The position numbers and the translations under genes are program-made. From the NCBI GenBank assembly GCA_025462725.1, contig JAOAPE010000003.1:62001-126000 (forward strand): a DNA stretch of 64,000 nt. Direction: 5' to 3'. The number at the start of each line of letters is the position of its first letter. Position 1 is the first letter of the stretch. The notes below the pieces were generated by a model, which was not told the origin of the DNA, did no database searches, and was given only the letters and a program-made list of their open reading frames with translations. This DNA comes from Terriglobales bacterium (GTDB lineage: Bacteria > Acidobacteriota > Terriglobia > Terriglobales > Acidobacteriaceae). Shown here piece by piece: positions 16,587 through 24,684 of this stretch.

Positions 16587-17576
16587 TCAGATCGTGACCA
16601 CAATCTTGCCCACTTGCGCATTCGACTCGAGATACTTGTAGGCTTCCGCCGTTTGCGCGAATGGAAATGTTTTCGCGATCTTTAGCTGAAAGCTTCCGTC
16701 CGCTAAATGGTCGTAGACATATTTTTTCCCTGCGGCGAGCTTTTCAGGATTTGCGCTGATCTCGAACAGAGTGTATCCACGAATGGTCAGCCCCTTGCCA
16801 AGCACCGAGAACAGCGGAAATGGTGCGGGTTGCAATGAAAGAGCTCCGTACTGGAAGATGATTCCGCCGGGAGAAGCCGCCTCGGCCAGCTTTTCGAGAA
16901 ATGGACCCGAGACAGGATCAAAGATTACCCGCGCGCCTTTGCCGCCGGTAATCTCCTTCACGCGGGCGACGAAGTCTTCCTCTTCAGTGGCGATCACGTG
17001 GTTGGCACCGAGCGAACGCAACTCAGCTTTCTTATTGCCCTTGCGCGTTGTCGCGATGGAGATAGCACCTTCAGCCTTGGCAATCTCAAGAGCGGCGATT
17101 CCGACACTGCTCGATGCTGCGGTGATGACAACGAAATCGCCTTTCGTCAGATGCGCGATGGGAATCAAGGCCCCATATGCAGTTAAGTACTGCATCCAGA
17201 TAGCTGCGCCTTGGGCCGGTGAAAGGTTCGGCGGATATTCACCTAGAGAGGAAGCCGGAGCTATTACTTCTTCACCGAGCATGCCATAGGTACTCATGGA
17301 GAAAGATGGGATTGTTGCCACCGATTTGCCTATCCAGCTCTTGTCGACTTCGGGACCAACGGCTTCCACCACGCCGGCTGCTTCATATCCAAGGCCGGAA
17401 GGAAACTTCGGTGATTCAAGGTACTGTCCGCGCATGAACATTGATTCCGCGCGATTCAATCCCATCGCCCGAACCTTTAAGCGCACCTCGCCTTTACCCG
17501 GCTGTTTTGTGGGCTCTTCTTCAATGCGCAAAACTTCTGGTCCGCCCAACTCATGAAAACGAACTATCTTCGGCAT
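16587..17576 (-). CDS. MDR-family zinc-independent quinone oxidoreductase-like protein
   Basis: 329 residues, the normal length for NADPH:quinone reductase-like medium-chain dehydrogenases. The N-terminal GroES-like part (GKGEVRLKVRAMGLNRAE, GLGYEAAGVVEAVG) is followed by the nucleotide-binding fold with VVITAASSSVGIAALEIAKAEGA. The catalytic zinc Cys of true alcohol dehydrogenases is absent (Asn in GLNRAE), fitting the quinone-reductase branch. It probably reduces quinones, enals or similar carbonyls with NAD(P)H in the cytoplasm. A GAGG-type ribosome site precedes the ATG. No operon partner is evident. Confidence 0.88.
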   Translation of the reverse strand: MPKIVRFHELGGPEVLRIEEEPTKQPGKGEVRLKVRAMGLNRAESMFMRGQYLESPKFPSGLGYEAAGVVEAVGPEVDKSWIGKSVATIPSFSMSTYGMLGEEVIAPASSLGEYPPNLSPAQGAAIWMQYLTAYGALIPIAHLTKGDFVVITAASSSVGIAALEIAKAEGAISIATTRKGNKKAELRSLGANHVIATEEEDFVARVKEITGGKGARVIFDPVSGPFLEKLAEAASPGGIIFQYGALSLQPAPFPLFSVLGKGLTIRGYTLFEISANPEKLAAGKKYVYDHLADGSFQLKIAKTFPFAQTAEAYKYLESNAQVGKIVVTI

Positions 17577-17646
17577 AGCTCTTACCTCGCGTTGTTTGGA
17601 TTGTCAGGCTGCAATAGAGGTCGCAATTATTCCGCCTACACGGGAT

Positions 17647-18021
17647 TCAGCCCCGGCCGCGGAACTTGATGATCGTGCGGCGATCGCGTTTTGATGGGCG
17701 TCCTGCAGGAAGAGCTTCGAATTGGTTGAAGGCCTTGCGCTCGGCGGCGGCTTTCAGGCGCTGCTCGCGGCTGTCATCGGTCTCTTTGTATAGCGTTTGC
17801 GCGACAGACGCCGGGCCGCGGACTTCGCTGAGCAGCAGGACTTCGACGAGGAAGTCGCCGGCGTCGTTTGTGATCTTCAGCATGTCGCCAATGCGGACCT
17901 CGCGCGCGGGCTTGGCGGGTTGTCCGTTGGATTGGATACGGCCGAGATCGCAAGACTTCGAGGCGAGAGAGCGCGTCTTGAAGAATCGCGCGGCCCAGAG
18001 CCATTTGTCGATGCGGGTCAT
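17647..18021 (-). CDS. S4-domain RNA-binding protein, Hsp15-like
   Basis: 124 residues from the ATG at 18021. A longer frame to 18102 exists but adds only repeat-like sequence. The S4 fold starts at the N-terminus (MTRIDKWLWAARFFKTRSLA) and continues with IQSNGQPAKPAREVRIGD; the family sequence RIDKWLWAARFFKTRS is nearly identical to the Hsp15 consensus. The basic C-terminal tail (RPSKRDRRTIIKFRGRG) is also characteristic. Hsp15 binds stalled 50S subunits that carry nascent-chain tRNA and helps recycle them. It is a single gene. Confidence 0.9.
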   Translation of the reverse strand: MTRIDKWLWAARFFKTRSLASKSCDLGRIQSNGQPAKPAREVRIGDMLKITNDAGDFLVEVLLLSEVRGPASVAQTLYKETDDSREQRLKAAAERKAFNQFEALPAGRPSKRDRRTIIKFRGRG

Positions 18022-18156
18022 GTGGGGCAATTGTAATTTGTGATTGGCGATTTGTGATTGAAAGGCAAAAGCCTTCACCGCAAAGGACGCGAAGGATCGC
18101 AAAGGAAAAGCGGGATATCGATTCTGGGTCGATGCAAGCAGATTGCAGAGTCGTAG

Positions 18157-18193
18157 GGATCCTTCGACTCCGCTACGGTTCGCTCAGGATGAC
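18157..18193 (-). repeat. Dispersed intergenic repeat-like element
   Basis: On the minus strand it reads GTCATCCTGAGCGAACCGTA and then GCGGAGTCGAAGGATCC. The form, a GTCATCCTGAGCG head and a CGAAGGATC end, is one I recall from intergenic repeats of many soil bacteria. A variant is at 12636-12663 in the opposite sense. Confidence 0.45.
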
Positions 18194-18212
18194 AACTTAG
18201 GCGGAATTCAAC

Positions 18213-18242
18213 TTCAATGTGGAGCCGCAACTGCGGTAGAAT
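18213..18242 (+). promoter_or_regulatory. Candidate promoter of the DHS-like gene
   Basis: TTCAAT at 18213-18218 and TAGAAT at 18237-18242, spaced 18 bases. The -10 is close to consensus and the -35 is weak. Transcription would start near 18250, giving a leader of about 105 bases. Confidence 0.35.
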
Positions 18243-18252
18243 ATAGGCAGCC

Positions 18253-18318
18253 ACGGCGGGGTTCGATGGCGGAAGGCAATGCCTACCGTAGACCCCGATA
18301 GCCGGGGCCTCTCTCGTT
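18253..18318 (+). promoter_or_regulatory. Structured 5' leader, class not identified
   Basis: The leader can fold into nested helices: GGGGT with ACCCC enclosing GCGGAAGGC-AAT-GCCTACCGT (one A-A mismatch and one G-T pair), followed by CCCCG-ATAG-CCGGGG. It does not match a riboswitch class I know (compared by eye with guanidine-I, SAM-II, preQ1-II and fluoride). It could be a cis-regulatory element or simple mRNA structure. Confidence 0.35.
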
Positions 18319-18354
18319 TATGGGCTCCCGGACTTCAACCTTGTGGAGACCCCG

Positions 18355-19428
18355 ATGCAAAAGACCGACCTGTTACACACCACCGTAGACCACTACGACA
18401 TTAAAGCCGTCAATGTTGTTCCTATGATCGACATGATGGAGAAGACCGCTTTTCAGGCGCGCAATCTGGCGCGCGCGGCGAAGATCGTTGACGAGATGGT
18501 CAACGATAAAGATTGCGGCATCATCCTGACGCTTGCCGGCAGCCTGATCTCGGCCGGACAGAAGGGCATCATTCTGGACATGATGCGCTCGAACATGGTG
18601 GATTCCATCGTGTCCACGGGCGCGAACATTGTTGACCAGGATTTCTTTGAGGCGCTGGGATACCGGCACTATCAGGGTTCTCCGTTTGCCTCCGACAATG
18701 ACCTGCGCGAGCGGCACATAGACCGCATTTACGACACTTACATCAACGAAGATGAGCTGCGCGTTTGCGACGATACGATCCGCGAGATCGCGGAAGCGCT
18801 TGATCCGCGCGCGTACTCCAGTCGCGAGTTCATCATGGAGATGGGACGATACCTCGACAAGAAATTTCCGAAGGCGGACAGCATTGTGCTGGAAGCGTAT
18901 CGCCGAGGGATTCCGATATTTTGTCCGGCGTTCTCGGATTGCTCCGCGGGATTTGGACTGGTGTTCCACCAGGTTGCGCGGCAGCAGGCAGGGAAGCCGT
19001 ATGTGGCGATCGATTCAGTTGCGGATTTCCGCGAACTAACGCAGATCAAGATCGAGTCCGGCGTAACGGGGTTGATCATGCTGGGCGGCGGCGTGCCGAA
19101 GAATTTTGTGCAAGACATTGTGGTGTCAGCGGAGTTCCTGGGATACGAAGCTGACATGCACAAGTACGCTGTGCAGCTGACTGTCGCCGATGAGCGCGAC
19201 GGCGCGCTGTCAGGCTCGACGCTGAAGGAAGCCAACTCCTGGGGCAAAGTGGACCTGGCGAAAGAGCAGATGGTATTTGGGGAAGCCACAGTCACGTTTC
19301 CACTGATCGCAGGCTATGCGTATCACAAGGGATCGTGGAAGAACCGTAAGGCGAGAAACTTTGCGGAGATATTCGCGAAGCCCTCTACGCTGAAAGCTGA
19401 AGGGTATTCGGAGCTGGCAGCGAAGTAG
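18355..19428 (+). CDS. Deoxyhypusine synthase-family protein
   Basis: 357 residues from the ATG at 18355, preceded by GGAG six bases away. A GTG at 18343 is in frame but overlaps that ribosome site. The protein is similar in size to human DHS (369) and keeps key features: AGSLISAGQKG, PIFCPAFSDCSAGFG, the NAD-site Gly-rich loop IMLGGGVPKNF and, near the end, ANSWGKV with the Trp-Gly-Lys that in human DHS (Trp327, Lys329) holds the catalytic Lys forming the enzyme-imine. Bacteria lack eIF5A, so bacterial DHS-like enzymes probably act in spermidine or homospermidine metabolism or an unknown modification. A GC-rich leader precedes it and a strong terminator follows. Confidence 0.9.
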   Translation: MQKTDLLHTTVDHYDIKAVNVVPMIDMMEKTAFQARNLARAAKIVDEMVNDKDCGIILTLAGSLISAGQKGIILDMMRSNMVDSIVSTGANIVDQDFFEALGYRHYQGSPFASDNDLRERHIDRIYDTYINEDELRVCDDTIREIAEALDPRAYSSREFIMEMGRYLDKKFPKADSIVLEAYRRGIPIFCPAFSDCSAGFGLVFHQVARQQAGKPYVAIDSVADFRELTQIKIESGVTGLIMLGGGVPKNFVQDIVVSAEFLGYEADMHKYAVQLTVADERDGALSGSTLKEANSWGKVDLAKEQMVFGEATVTFPLIAGYAYHKGSWKNRKARNFAEIFAKPSTLKAEGYSELAAK

Positions 19429-19535
19429 GAAGGCAGCAATTAGCTGTTAGCACTTAGCATTCAGATGTGAGTCGATGTAGATTCCACGTTAGCTTTGCGA
19501 ACGTGGGGCACTGTCGTTAGTTTGTAGCTGAAAAC

Positions 19536-19560
19536 GCCTCCCTACTGGGAGGCTTTCTTA
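19536..19560 (+). terminator. Intrinsic terminator of the DHS-like gene
   Basis: GCCTCCC (19536-19542) pairs perfectly with GGGAGGC (19547-19553) around TACT, followed by TTTCTTA. It lies 107 bases past the stop and immediately before the convergent hydrolase gene, so it may serve both. Confidence 0.85.
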
Positions 19561-19561
19561 T

Positions 19562-20485
19562 TTACAAGCGTTTCTGACTGAACAGTCTCAACAGCCGCGT
19601 CTCAAATTCCTGCGGGCTGGCTTGCCAAGCTCCGCAATGCGCGGCGCGGGGAACAAGCCATAGGTCTGTTCTTGGGTTGGCGTTGTGGATGGCTTTGGAA
19701 TTCCGCGGCCAGATATTTACGTCCTCAACTCCGTGGATGAGGAGCACTGGCGTATTCGATCCACTCACAGCGTGTTCCGGTGAGACCTGATTCAAATTGA
19801 GGCTGTATCGCAGGCGCGCATAGAGGATTCCGATCTCGATAGCAGGGCGGAAGATGGTTTTCGCGATCCAAGGTCGAGACTGGAGCATTCCGCTGACGCG
19901 ATCATAGGCACCATCGCGAAAGGTTGCGAAGGATGACTCGGCGGCGACGGCGCAGAATCGGCTCTCACTTGCCAAGGACTGCAGAATGATCGCTGCACCC
20001 ATGGATTCGCCGAAGCCATAGACGCAATGTGGCGGATGAGTCTGGTAGATCCAATCGACCCATTGGTGGATGTCGCCGCCCTCGCGCAGACCGTAGCTGG
20101 CAATTTGTCCATCGCTTTCGCCGTGGTCGCGCATGTCCGGGAGAAGGACGCTGTATCCGTGCTTGAGCAGTAACTCGGCGTATCCGGCGACTCCGAGGCG
20201 ATTGTCTGTGACGCCGTGTAGAAGGATGGCGGCGTCATGATTGGGTTCGGCGGGTTGCAAGTACCAGGCGCGGAGAATGGTACCGTCAGGGGTGCGAATG
20301 CTGACTTCGTCGAGCGAACTGTGCAGTGCCGCAGCGCGTTGCAATGCCACAGTTCTGTATTCCTGGGTGATGGCATGTTTGGGAAGCTTGAGGCAAAACT
20401 CTGTCAGAGCAATCCCGCTGACAAAAGATGCCAGAAGGTACAGCGAAAGAACTGAGTATGCGAACAGCCGCAGCTTTCTCTTCAC
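19562..20485 (-). CDS. Membrane-anchored alpha/beta hydrolase
   Basis: 307 residues from a GTG at 20485 with a clear AAGGAT ribosome site. Longer readings to 20575 lack one. The N-terminus has positive residues and one hydrophobic segment (about residues 6-26), so it is anchored or exported. The catalytic triad is visible: nucleophile Ser in GFGESMG, Asp in HGVEDVN and His in RAAHCG. The oxyanion-loop HGVTDNR and the DMRDHGESDG stretch place it in the BAAT/YfhR-like serine hydrolase group. Substrate unknown. It is convergent to the DHS-like gene. Confidence 0.85.
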   Translation of the reverse strand: MKRKLRLFAYSVLSLYLLASFVSGIALTEFCLKLPKHAITQEYRTVALQRAAALHSSLDEVSIRTPDGTILRAWYLQPAEPNHDAAILLHGVTDNRLGVAGYAELLLKHGYSVLLPDMRDHGESDGQIASYGLREGGDIHQWVDWIYQTHPPHCVYGFGESMGAAIILQSLASESRFCAVAAESSFATFRDGAYDRVSGMLQSRPWIAKTIFRPAIEIGILYARLRYSLNLNQVSPEHAVSGSNTPVLLIHGVEDVNIWPRNSKAIHNANPRTDLWLVPRAAHCGAWQASPQEFETRLLRLFSQKRL

Positions 20486-20584
20486 GTGAATATCCTTCAA
20501 GTGAAGTACGAAAGCCGATTGGCTGAAGTTGCGGGAAATTGCGAATCGGTGGGAGTGGCGGTCGGGGGCCCCCACGTCTGACCG

Positions 20585-20965
20585 CTACTGAATGTCCTTT
20601 TGAAGGTCCCGGACATTAGTCATGCGGTGCATCTCGGCAAGGAAGAGCAGGGTCTTTGCGTCAGACTTGAGGGCTTCTTCGTCTTTACGGATGGTGGCCA
20701 GCATCTCGCGGACGCGTTGCATGCGGTACTGCTGGAGCGCGAAGTCCACATTTTCCGGAGAACCTTGCTGCAATGCAATCACATAGGGCCACACCATGTG
20801 GCGGGCGTGGTCGAGAGAGTTCTTGAAGGTGTCGAGCAGGTCAAAGGTCAGGGATCCAGCGAGCTCAGAATCCGTTATGGGAGTGCCGGCTTTGGACTCG
20901 AGAGTCTTACAAAGTTGATTTAACGCGGCGGACAAATTGCTGATGTCCTGCGCAAGGTCATTCAT
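20585..20965 (-). CDS. Hypothetical helical protein
   Basis: 126 residues, all predicted alpha-helical, with no signal peptide, cysteine motif or membrane segment. Regular Leu/Ala spacing (ISNLSAALNQLCKTLESKA and LATIRKDEEALKSDAKTLL) suggests a helical bundle. I do not recognise the family. It follows the hydrolase gene's start by about 100 bases on the same strand, so the two could be co-transcribed with this one first. Codon use looks like the host, so it is likely real. Confidence 0.65.
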   Translation of the reverse strand: MNDLAQDISNLSAALNQLCKTLESKAGTPITDSELAGSLTFDLLDTFKNSLDHARHMVWPYVIALQQGSPENVDFALQQYRMQRVREMLATIRKDEEALKSDAKTLLFLAEMHRMTNVRDLQKDIQ

Positions 20966-21104
20966 GACAAAACTCCTGGGGGAGGGTGAGATTCGATCCT
21001 AGTGGAAGCGCAGCCGAAGCGAAAGTAACGGAGGGGCATGTACCTCTGCGGCTGCGTGTCCCACATGCTGAAGTGCGCGAGTGCTGCTGCGATACACTAA
21101 ATAA

Positions 21105-21620
21105 ATGCCATCCATAGCACCTGACACGCACAGTATCTGGAAAGAAATGGGAGAGCCGCTGCGGTTAAAGGCGGCAGAGTCGTTTTACGGGGACGCGAAC
21201 CTGAAGGAATTTCATCGCGCGGCCGACATGTTTATCGCTCGTAATAAGAATTTTCGTCCGGCGTTTGTGAAGCGCCTGCCGGAAGCGAAGAGAGCGTTTT
21301 ACCTGGCGACCTTAGGGATCCCGGACGACTTGATCGGGCAGTTGCTGGTCTCGTATCACTTCACGTACCAGCGGCCGATGATGGCAGCGTTCCTGAATGC
21401 TCTCGAGATTGCGAACGAGAACGGTGTGATCAATGAGGGGACAGAAGTGTCGGCACCAGAGAAGCAGGCGGTGGCCTCCGCGGTGAATTCGATGAAGGGC
21501 CAGTTTTCCGCGCTCGACCTCTTTATATATTTTGCGACACTCCATGCGCAAAATCCGGAGACTTGGGGAACTCTGGAAGCTGTTTTACCTGAGCTGCACA
21601 CAGCCAGCCAAGGTGCGTGA
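21105..21620 (+). CDS. Hypothetical protein
   Basis: 171 residues, soluble and mostly helical. No known motif is seen; the sequence reads like a globular domain (FHRAADMFIARNKNFRPAF, LLVSYHFTYQRPMMAAFL). The last third ends in a short acidic helix. Codon use agrees with neighbours, and the ATG lies 139 bases from a divergent gene, so it probably has its own promoter. Not recognised. Confidence 0.65.
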   Translation: MPSIAPDTHSIWKEMGEPLRLKAAESFYGDANLKEFHRAADMFIARNKNFRPAFVKRLPEAKRAFYLATLGIPDDLIGQLLVSYHFTYQRPMMAAFLNALEIANENGVINEGTEVSAPEKQAVASAVNSMKGQFSALDLFIYFATLHAQNPETWGTLEAVLPELHTASQGA

Positions 21621-21734
21621 GTTCCTCCAGGGACGCATCTTGACGCTTTACCTCGCTTTTCAAGAAAACTACCTTACGCGGAAGCGCTGGAAAGCGCGAT
21701 GTAGCTGATTAGAGCTTCTACTCTGGAGAACCTG

Positions 21735-22139
21735 ATGCATCAGCGAAATCTACTTTCGGTCCCGCCAGTTGCAAGTGCAAGAATCCTGAGCGTCTCGCCA
21801 GACAAGATACTTGGCGAAATCCGACAGGCCATCCTCAGCCGCACAGGCTACCGGGTAACGCATGCCGATAACGCAAGCGATGCAGTTTCCGAACTGGCAT
21901 CGCGGAACTTCGACCTGCTGATCCTTTGCCAGACTATTCCATGCAAAGAACGAAAGATCCTGCTTTCAGAGTCAAAGGCAAAGAATGTTCCGGTGCTCTC
22001 CGTGACGACGGCGCCTGTGGGCAAGCCTTGCGAAGTCGGCAGTTTGGAAGGAGCAGCTTGCTTCATCGCAAAAGTGAAGGAGCTGACACCCCACGCACCG
22101 CAGCCGTCCAGTGGGAAGCCGAATACTTTAGCGGCATAA
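21735..22139 (+). CDS. Stand-alone degenerate receiver-like protein
   Basis: 134 residues with the beta-alpha order of a response-regulator receiver: ARILSVSPD, then ILSRTGYRVTHADNASDAVSEL, then FDLLILCQTIP and VPVLSVT. The position of the phospho-acceptor Asp is Cys (LLILCQTIP), the first acidic pair is reduced, and the final Lys is not obvious. It is therefore probably a pseudo-receiver that works by protein contact. The C-terminus is a short unstructured tail. The start ATG at 21735 follows a GGAG eight bases away. It is alone, between two unknown genes and a DHH protein. Confidence 0.65.
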   Translation: MHQRNLLSVPPVASARILSVSPDKILGEIRQAILSRTGYRVTHADNASDAVSELASRNFDLLILCQTIPCKERKILLSESKAKNVPVLSVTTAPVGKPCEVGSLEGAACFIAKVKELTPHAPQPSSGKPNTLAA

Positions 22140-22209
22140 GCGAGCGAAGCCCACGCTTGACAGAACCCCTCTTCACCCGCAATCCTTATTGGTCTTGCGA
22201 GGGGTGCGT

Positions 22210-23208
22210 TTGAAAGTTAGGGTGTTTTACCACGACAAATGTTTCGACGGCACCGCCTCGGCGGCACTGTTCTCGCGCTTTTATCGCGAGCGCATCAATC
22301 CGCAAGCGCAATTCGTCTTTACAGGGTTGCTGCATCGCGCAGGAGCGCTGTTTGATGAGTCGCAGTTCGATGGCGACGAGAACGCGATCGTGGATTTCAA
22401 GTACTCTGCCTCACCGAATATCACTTGGTGGTTTGACCATCATCAGAGTGCCTTTCTGACGCCTAAGGATGGCGAGAATTTCCGCGCGGACAAAAGCGGC
22501 AAAAAATTTTTCGACCCTGACTACAAATCCTGCACCAAATTCCTGGCCGACACCACAGCGAGAGTCTTTGGATTCGATCCCAAACCTGTTGCCGAGTTGG
22601 TGCAATGGGCAGATATCGTGGACGGCGCGCAATACACTGACGCCAAAACCGCTGTCGAGATGAATGAGCCGGCGATGAAACTGACAATGGTCATCGAGGC
22701 GAATCAGGATCCCACCTTTCCAGACAAGCTGATCCCCATTTTGGCAACGAAGCCGCTTGCGGAGATCATCGCAGAACCGTTCATCGCGAAATTGCTTCCG
22801 CCACTGCTGGACCGGCACTGGAAGTCCATTGAGATCATTCGGAAGAACTCGGAATGTATCGATGGCACGATTTTCTTCGATGTTAACGACTACGACCTCG
22901 AAGGCTACAACAAGTTCATCCCGTACTATCTGCATCCAGAGAGCACGTACAGCATTGGATTGAGCAAGAGCAGCTTCCGCACTAAGGTCTCAGTGGGTTC
23001 GAATCCCTGGACGACGACCAAAGCCGAAGACATGGTCAACCTGGCGGTCATCTGCGAGCGCTACGGCGGCGGCGGACACGCGCGCGTAGGGGCCATATCG
23101 TTTCCTCCGGACCGGGCGGATGAGGCGCGCAAAGCGGGCAGGGAAATCGTGGAAGAATTGCGCGCGAGCCAACGCGCGCTACTCGCGAAATCCGGCAAGG
23201 GCGCGTGA
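22210..23208 (+). CDS. DHH/DHHA1-family phosphoesterase
   Basis: 332 residues from a TTG at 22210, with GAGGGG five bases upstream and the natural first residues KVRVFYHDKCFDG; longer readings start with unlikely codons. DHH motif residues are present: the first Asp-containing strand YHDKCFDGTASAA and the DHH triad in WWFDHHQSAF, with a DHHA1-type glycine loop (YGGGGHARVGAISF) at the C-terminus that binds nucleic acid or nucleotide phosphates. Members hydrolyse oligonucleotides (nanoRNA) or cyclic dinucleotides, or pyrophosphate. This group has an unusual long middle and the exact substrate is uncertain. Cytoplasmic; no operon partner. Confidence 0.82.
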   Translation: MKVRVFYHDKCFDGTASAALFSRFYRERINPQAQFVFTGLLHRAGALFDESQFDGDENAIVDFKYSASPNITWWFDHHQSAFLTPKDGENFRADKSGKKFFDPDYKSCTKFLADTTARVFGFDPKPVAELVQWADIVDGAQYTDAKTAVEMNEPAMKLTMVIEANQDPTFPDKLIPILATKPLAEIIAEPFIAKLLPPLLDRHWKSIEIIRKNSECIDGTIFFDVNDYDLEGYNKFIPYYLHPESTYSIGLSKSSFRTKVSVGSNPWTTTKAEDMVNLAVICERYGGGGHARVGAISFPPDRADEARKAGREIVEELRASQRALLAKSGKGA

Positions 23209-23348
23209 GTTTCTCCGTCTGAATGCGCAGGGTTAAGGGCGAACCTTAACCTACTCCTAATACCCTATTCCAATTTAAACCCCTCGATGGCCCAATAGGC
23301 TTGAGCGAATCCTGAACTGCTTTTAGCCTGATAGTCGAGGAGAATTTA

Positions 23349-24635
23349 TTGTCTACCCGCATTCATAACCAGCTCTCATATCTAGCAATCATCTCTGTAT
23401 TTTCAATCAGTGCGTTGGCGCAATCTTCGCAAGAACAGGCAATGGTTCGTCCGCGCTCCAAAACCGAAGGCAAGCCCCCAGCCCCGGTCGCGCTTCCAGC
23501 AAAGGCGCAGGCAAGCAAAAAGTTCGTGCTGGACGTAGTGCAATCCGCAGTCGCGCTGCCGCAGACTGACCAGCAAGACCGGCTGCGAGTGTTGAGTTCG
23601 GCAGTGAGCGTTATGTCGCCGATCGATGCCAAGGTAGCCGCGAAGTTCACGCGGGAAGGCGTGCGCATTGAGTCAGAGTTGATCTCTCTAGGACAGAAGC
23701 CAGCCGTCTCAATGCTGGCCAGCGGTCAAGCCGACTGCAAGACGACCACTGACTTCGTACAACGGCTGTATCCGGGTGCAGTGGCCGCGGCGGAACAGTC
23801 GCTCATAGGCGCGCTGACACGGTGTCCGAAGCAGACGAATGATCTGGTGCGAGCGCGAGTAGATGCTGCGCTGGCGCAAGGGATTTTGGCTCCGAGACTG
23901 CTAATGGCAGCGATCGATGCGCAACCTGCACATTCGCCCTGGGCGCAACAAGTGTTCACGCAACTGTTCTCGTCACTCCCGAGCGACGCAGACAAGGTCA
24001 GCGCCGAAGCTCCGAACTTTGCGGCGATGCTATCCACGACAGCGGCGAAGATGGAGAAGGACGCTGTCCGCGATGCAGGAAACAACTTGCTTCGCTGGCT
24101 GGGCAAGATGAAAGAAAGTGGAGATCGGCAGCTCGCGATCAACATCACCGTCTCGTCGATGAAGGAAACCTTGGGAGAAGAAGGATTCCAGAAGGCCATG
24201 GAAAAAGAAGTGATGGCGAAGCAAGCGGCAGACCTGGCCGGAGCTCCGGGAGAGAGTTCGCGTGAGCCGGAAGAATCCGTGTCAGTGCTTCAGGCAATGA
24301 AGGACTCGGGCGCTGACCAAAGCGAGGCGCTGAAGGACATGGCACCTTCACTTCGCGCGCGACAGGCGGCTGCGTTTGGATTCGCCCAAGGCACGTCCGG
24401 TGATCGCAAATCAGCAGAGGGATACTTCGACGTCGCATTCTCGGCGGCCGACGAAGTCTGGTCAAAGCGCGGCGAAACCAATGTTGCTGCTCTGGTGGAA
24501 GAGGTAAGCGAGGCGGCTGCGCAAGTTGATCCGGTGGCGGCGCTGAAGCGAGCGCAGGGACTTCAGGACCCGTCAGCGCAGGCGATCGGGATGATCGCGG
24601 TAGCACGAGTGGTGCTGAGCCATAATCTGCAGTAG
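23349..24635 (+). CDS. Secreted hypothetical protein, Ala-rich helical
   Basis: 428 residues starting with TTG seven bases after GAGGAG. A signal peptide of about 24 residues ends in ISALAQ, so it is exported. The mature protein is rich in Ala, Glu and Lys and is predicted helical throughout, with TPR/HEAT-like spacing but no motif I can name. A four-residue Cys pair (SGQADCKTT and GALTRCPK) could form a disulfide. It ends at a strong terminator. I do not recognise the family. Confidence 0.75.
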   Translation: MSTRIHNQLSYLAIISVFSISALAQSSQEQAMVRPRSKTEGKPPAPVALPAKAQASKKFVLDVVQSAVALPQTDQQDRLRVLSSAVSVMSPIDAKVAAKFTREGVRIESELISLGQKPAVSMLASGQADCKTTTDFVQRLYPGAVAAAEQSLIGALTRCPKQTNDLVRARVDAALAQGILAPRLLMAAIDAQPAHSPWAQQVFTQLFSSLPSDADKVSAEAPNFAAMLSTTAAKMEKDAVRDAGNNLLRWLGKMKESGDRQLAINITVSSMKETLGEEGFQKAMEKEVMAKQAADLAGAPGESSREPEESVSVLQAMKDSGADQSEALKDMAPSLRARQAAAFGFAQGTSGDRKSAEGYFDVAFSAADEVWSKRGETNVAALVEEVSEAAAQVDPVAALKRAQGLQDPSAQAIGMIAVARVVLSHNLQ

Positions 24636-24650
24636 TGCAGTTTGGAAGTG

Positions 24651-24682
24651 AAAGCCCTCCGGGGGATCGGAGGGCTTTTTAT
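24651..24682. terminator. Strong bidirectional terminator
   Basis: AAAGCCCTCC (24651-24660) pairs fully with GGAGGGCTTT (24669-24678), with TTTT on the plus side and A-rich bases on the other. It separates the convergent genes ending at 24635 and 24685. Confidence 0.9.
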
Positions 24683-24684
24683 AT

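Larger units (their letters stand above)
18022..18354. other. Intergenic region: dispersed repeat, promoter and structured leader of the DHS-like gene
   Basis: 333 bases. From left to right it contains a short direct repeat (TTGTGATTG, twice near 18038-18060), a dispersed-repeat-like element at 18157-18193, a promoter-like TAGAAT at 18237 and a GC-rich foldable leader up to the DHS-like gene. No gene is seen. Confidence 0.55.

Noticed and set aside
22995-23007. GGGTTCGAATCCC, resembling a tRNA T-arm
   Set aside because: It is inside the DHH phosphoesterase coding sequence and no cloverleaf can be built around it.
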